Source: Anthropogastromicrobium chipingensis_A (GTDB lineage: Bacteria > Bacillota > Clostridia > Lachnospirales > Lachnospiraceae). From it: a DNA stretch of 40,334 bases. The position numbers and the translations under genes were made by a program. The stretch spans positions 1 through 40,334 of the forward strand of contig CAVCXB010000010.1 of the NCBI GenBank assembly GCA_963605535.1. Reading direction: 5' to 3'. Shown here one piece after another: positions 40,282 to 40,334 of the stretch (the first letter of the stretch is position 1; every line of letters begins with the position of its first letter). The notes beneath the pieces are model-generated. The model worked only from the letters and a program-made list of their open reading frames with translations. It ran no database searches and was not told where the DNA came from.

Positions 40282-40334
40282 TGCCGGTGGCCGGACTCGA
40301 ACCGGCACGGATCGCTCCGCGTGATTTTGAGTCA
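40282..40334 (-). tRNA. tRNA-Leu (anticodon CAA), 3' part only
   Basis: The window edge cuts the gene in the anticodon stem. On the minus strand the loop CTCAAAA carries anticodon CAA (40329-40327). TGA/TCA pair in the anticodon stem. A long class II variable arm (CGGA, GCGA, TCCG) follows, then the T arm GCCGGTTCGAGTCCGGC and acceptor strand CACCGGC with discriminator A at 40282. CCA is not encoded. Leu is assigned from anticodon plus long variable arm. Confidence 0.9.

Overview
The window looks like a chromosome segment of a Gram-positive anaerobe of the Clostridia, most likely a Lachnospiraceae gut commensal (inference). Supporting signs are strong AGGAGG-type ribosome binding sites, the gatCAB amidotransferase operon, an oxygen-sensitive glycyl-radical ribonucleotide reductase with no aerobic enzyme beside it, a fermentative iron alcohol dehydrogenase with a Rex-like operator, and a ruvAB-zapA-U32-rodA-pbp gene order. 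Housekeeping genes have medium GC. Two short blocks (7786-8680 and 15156-17026) are visibly richer in A+T and look acquired.

Layout. 1-89 is the tail of an unidentified gene followed by a long hairpin. 367-3618 is gatC-gatA-gatB. 3926-5116 is an alcohol dehydrogenase behind a promoter and Rex-like box. 5272-6654 is a peptidase S51/HAD fusion, convergent and overlapping with an AraC regulator (7594-6605). 7786-8680 is a DUF3990/DUF3791-type pair. 9017-14980 is a four-gene MacAB-like export operon (adaptor, ATPase, very large second adaptor, permease). 15156-17026 is a candidate type II restriction-modification pair. 17070-20785 holds adenosine deaminase, a GH13 glycosidase and a threonine-aldolase-like enzyme. 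galE (minus) follows, then a short leader ORF and a second AraC regulator, then nrdD with a pair of NrdR-like boxes. 25824-33723 is ruvA, ruvB, zapA, a U32 protein, rodA and a class B penicillin-binding protein. 33882-36756 is Nudix, a eukaryotic-type HisA, an SGNH hydrolase and an MgtC-like protein. The minus strand from 40334 down to 36887 carries the 3' half of tRNA-Leu(CAA), mcrB, mcrC and a small remnant of a GH3 glycosidase.

How the parts work together. GatCAB completes Gln-tRNA (and possibly Asn-tRNA) synthesis. RuvAB handles Holliday junctions, ZapA supports the FtsZ ring, and RodA with the PBP polymerise and crosslink peptidoglycan, so that block is DNA repair plus cell-wall/division. 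The Rex-like and NrdR-like sites tie the alcohol dehydrogenase to NADH/NAD balance and NrdD to nucleotide supply. Three defence-type modules (DUF3990 pair, type II R-M pair, McrBC) sit at separate sites.

The most unusual object is the 928-residue adaptor at 10928-13714. A long Ser/Glu-rich stretch and three CxxCG-type modules replace the tip of its expected alpha-helical hairpin, as if the adaptor carried a stalk into the cell wall. Other notable points are the HIS6-like HisA outside any his operon, an EVE-like domain inserted inside the McrB AAA+ domain, the internally deleted GH3 remnant, and period-13 tandem repeats on both sides of the GH13 gene. All family names come from reading motifs; no database search was run.
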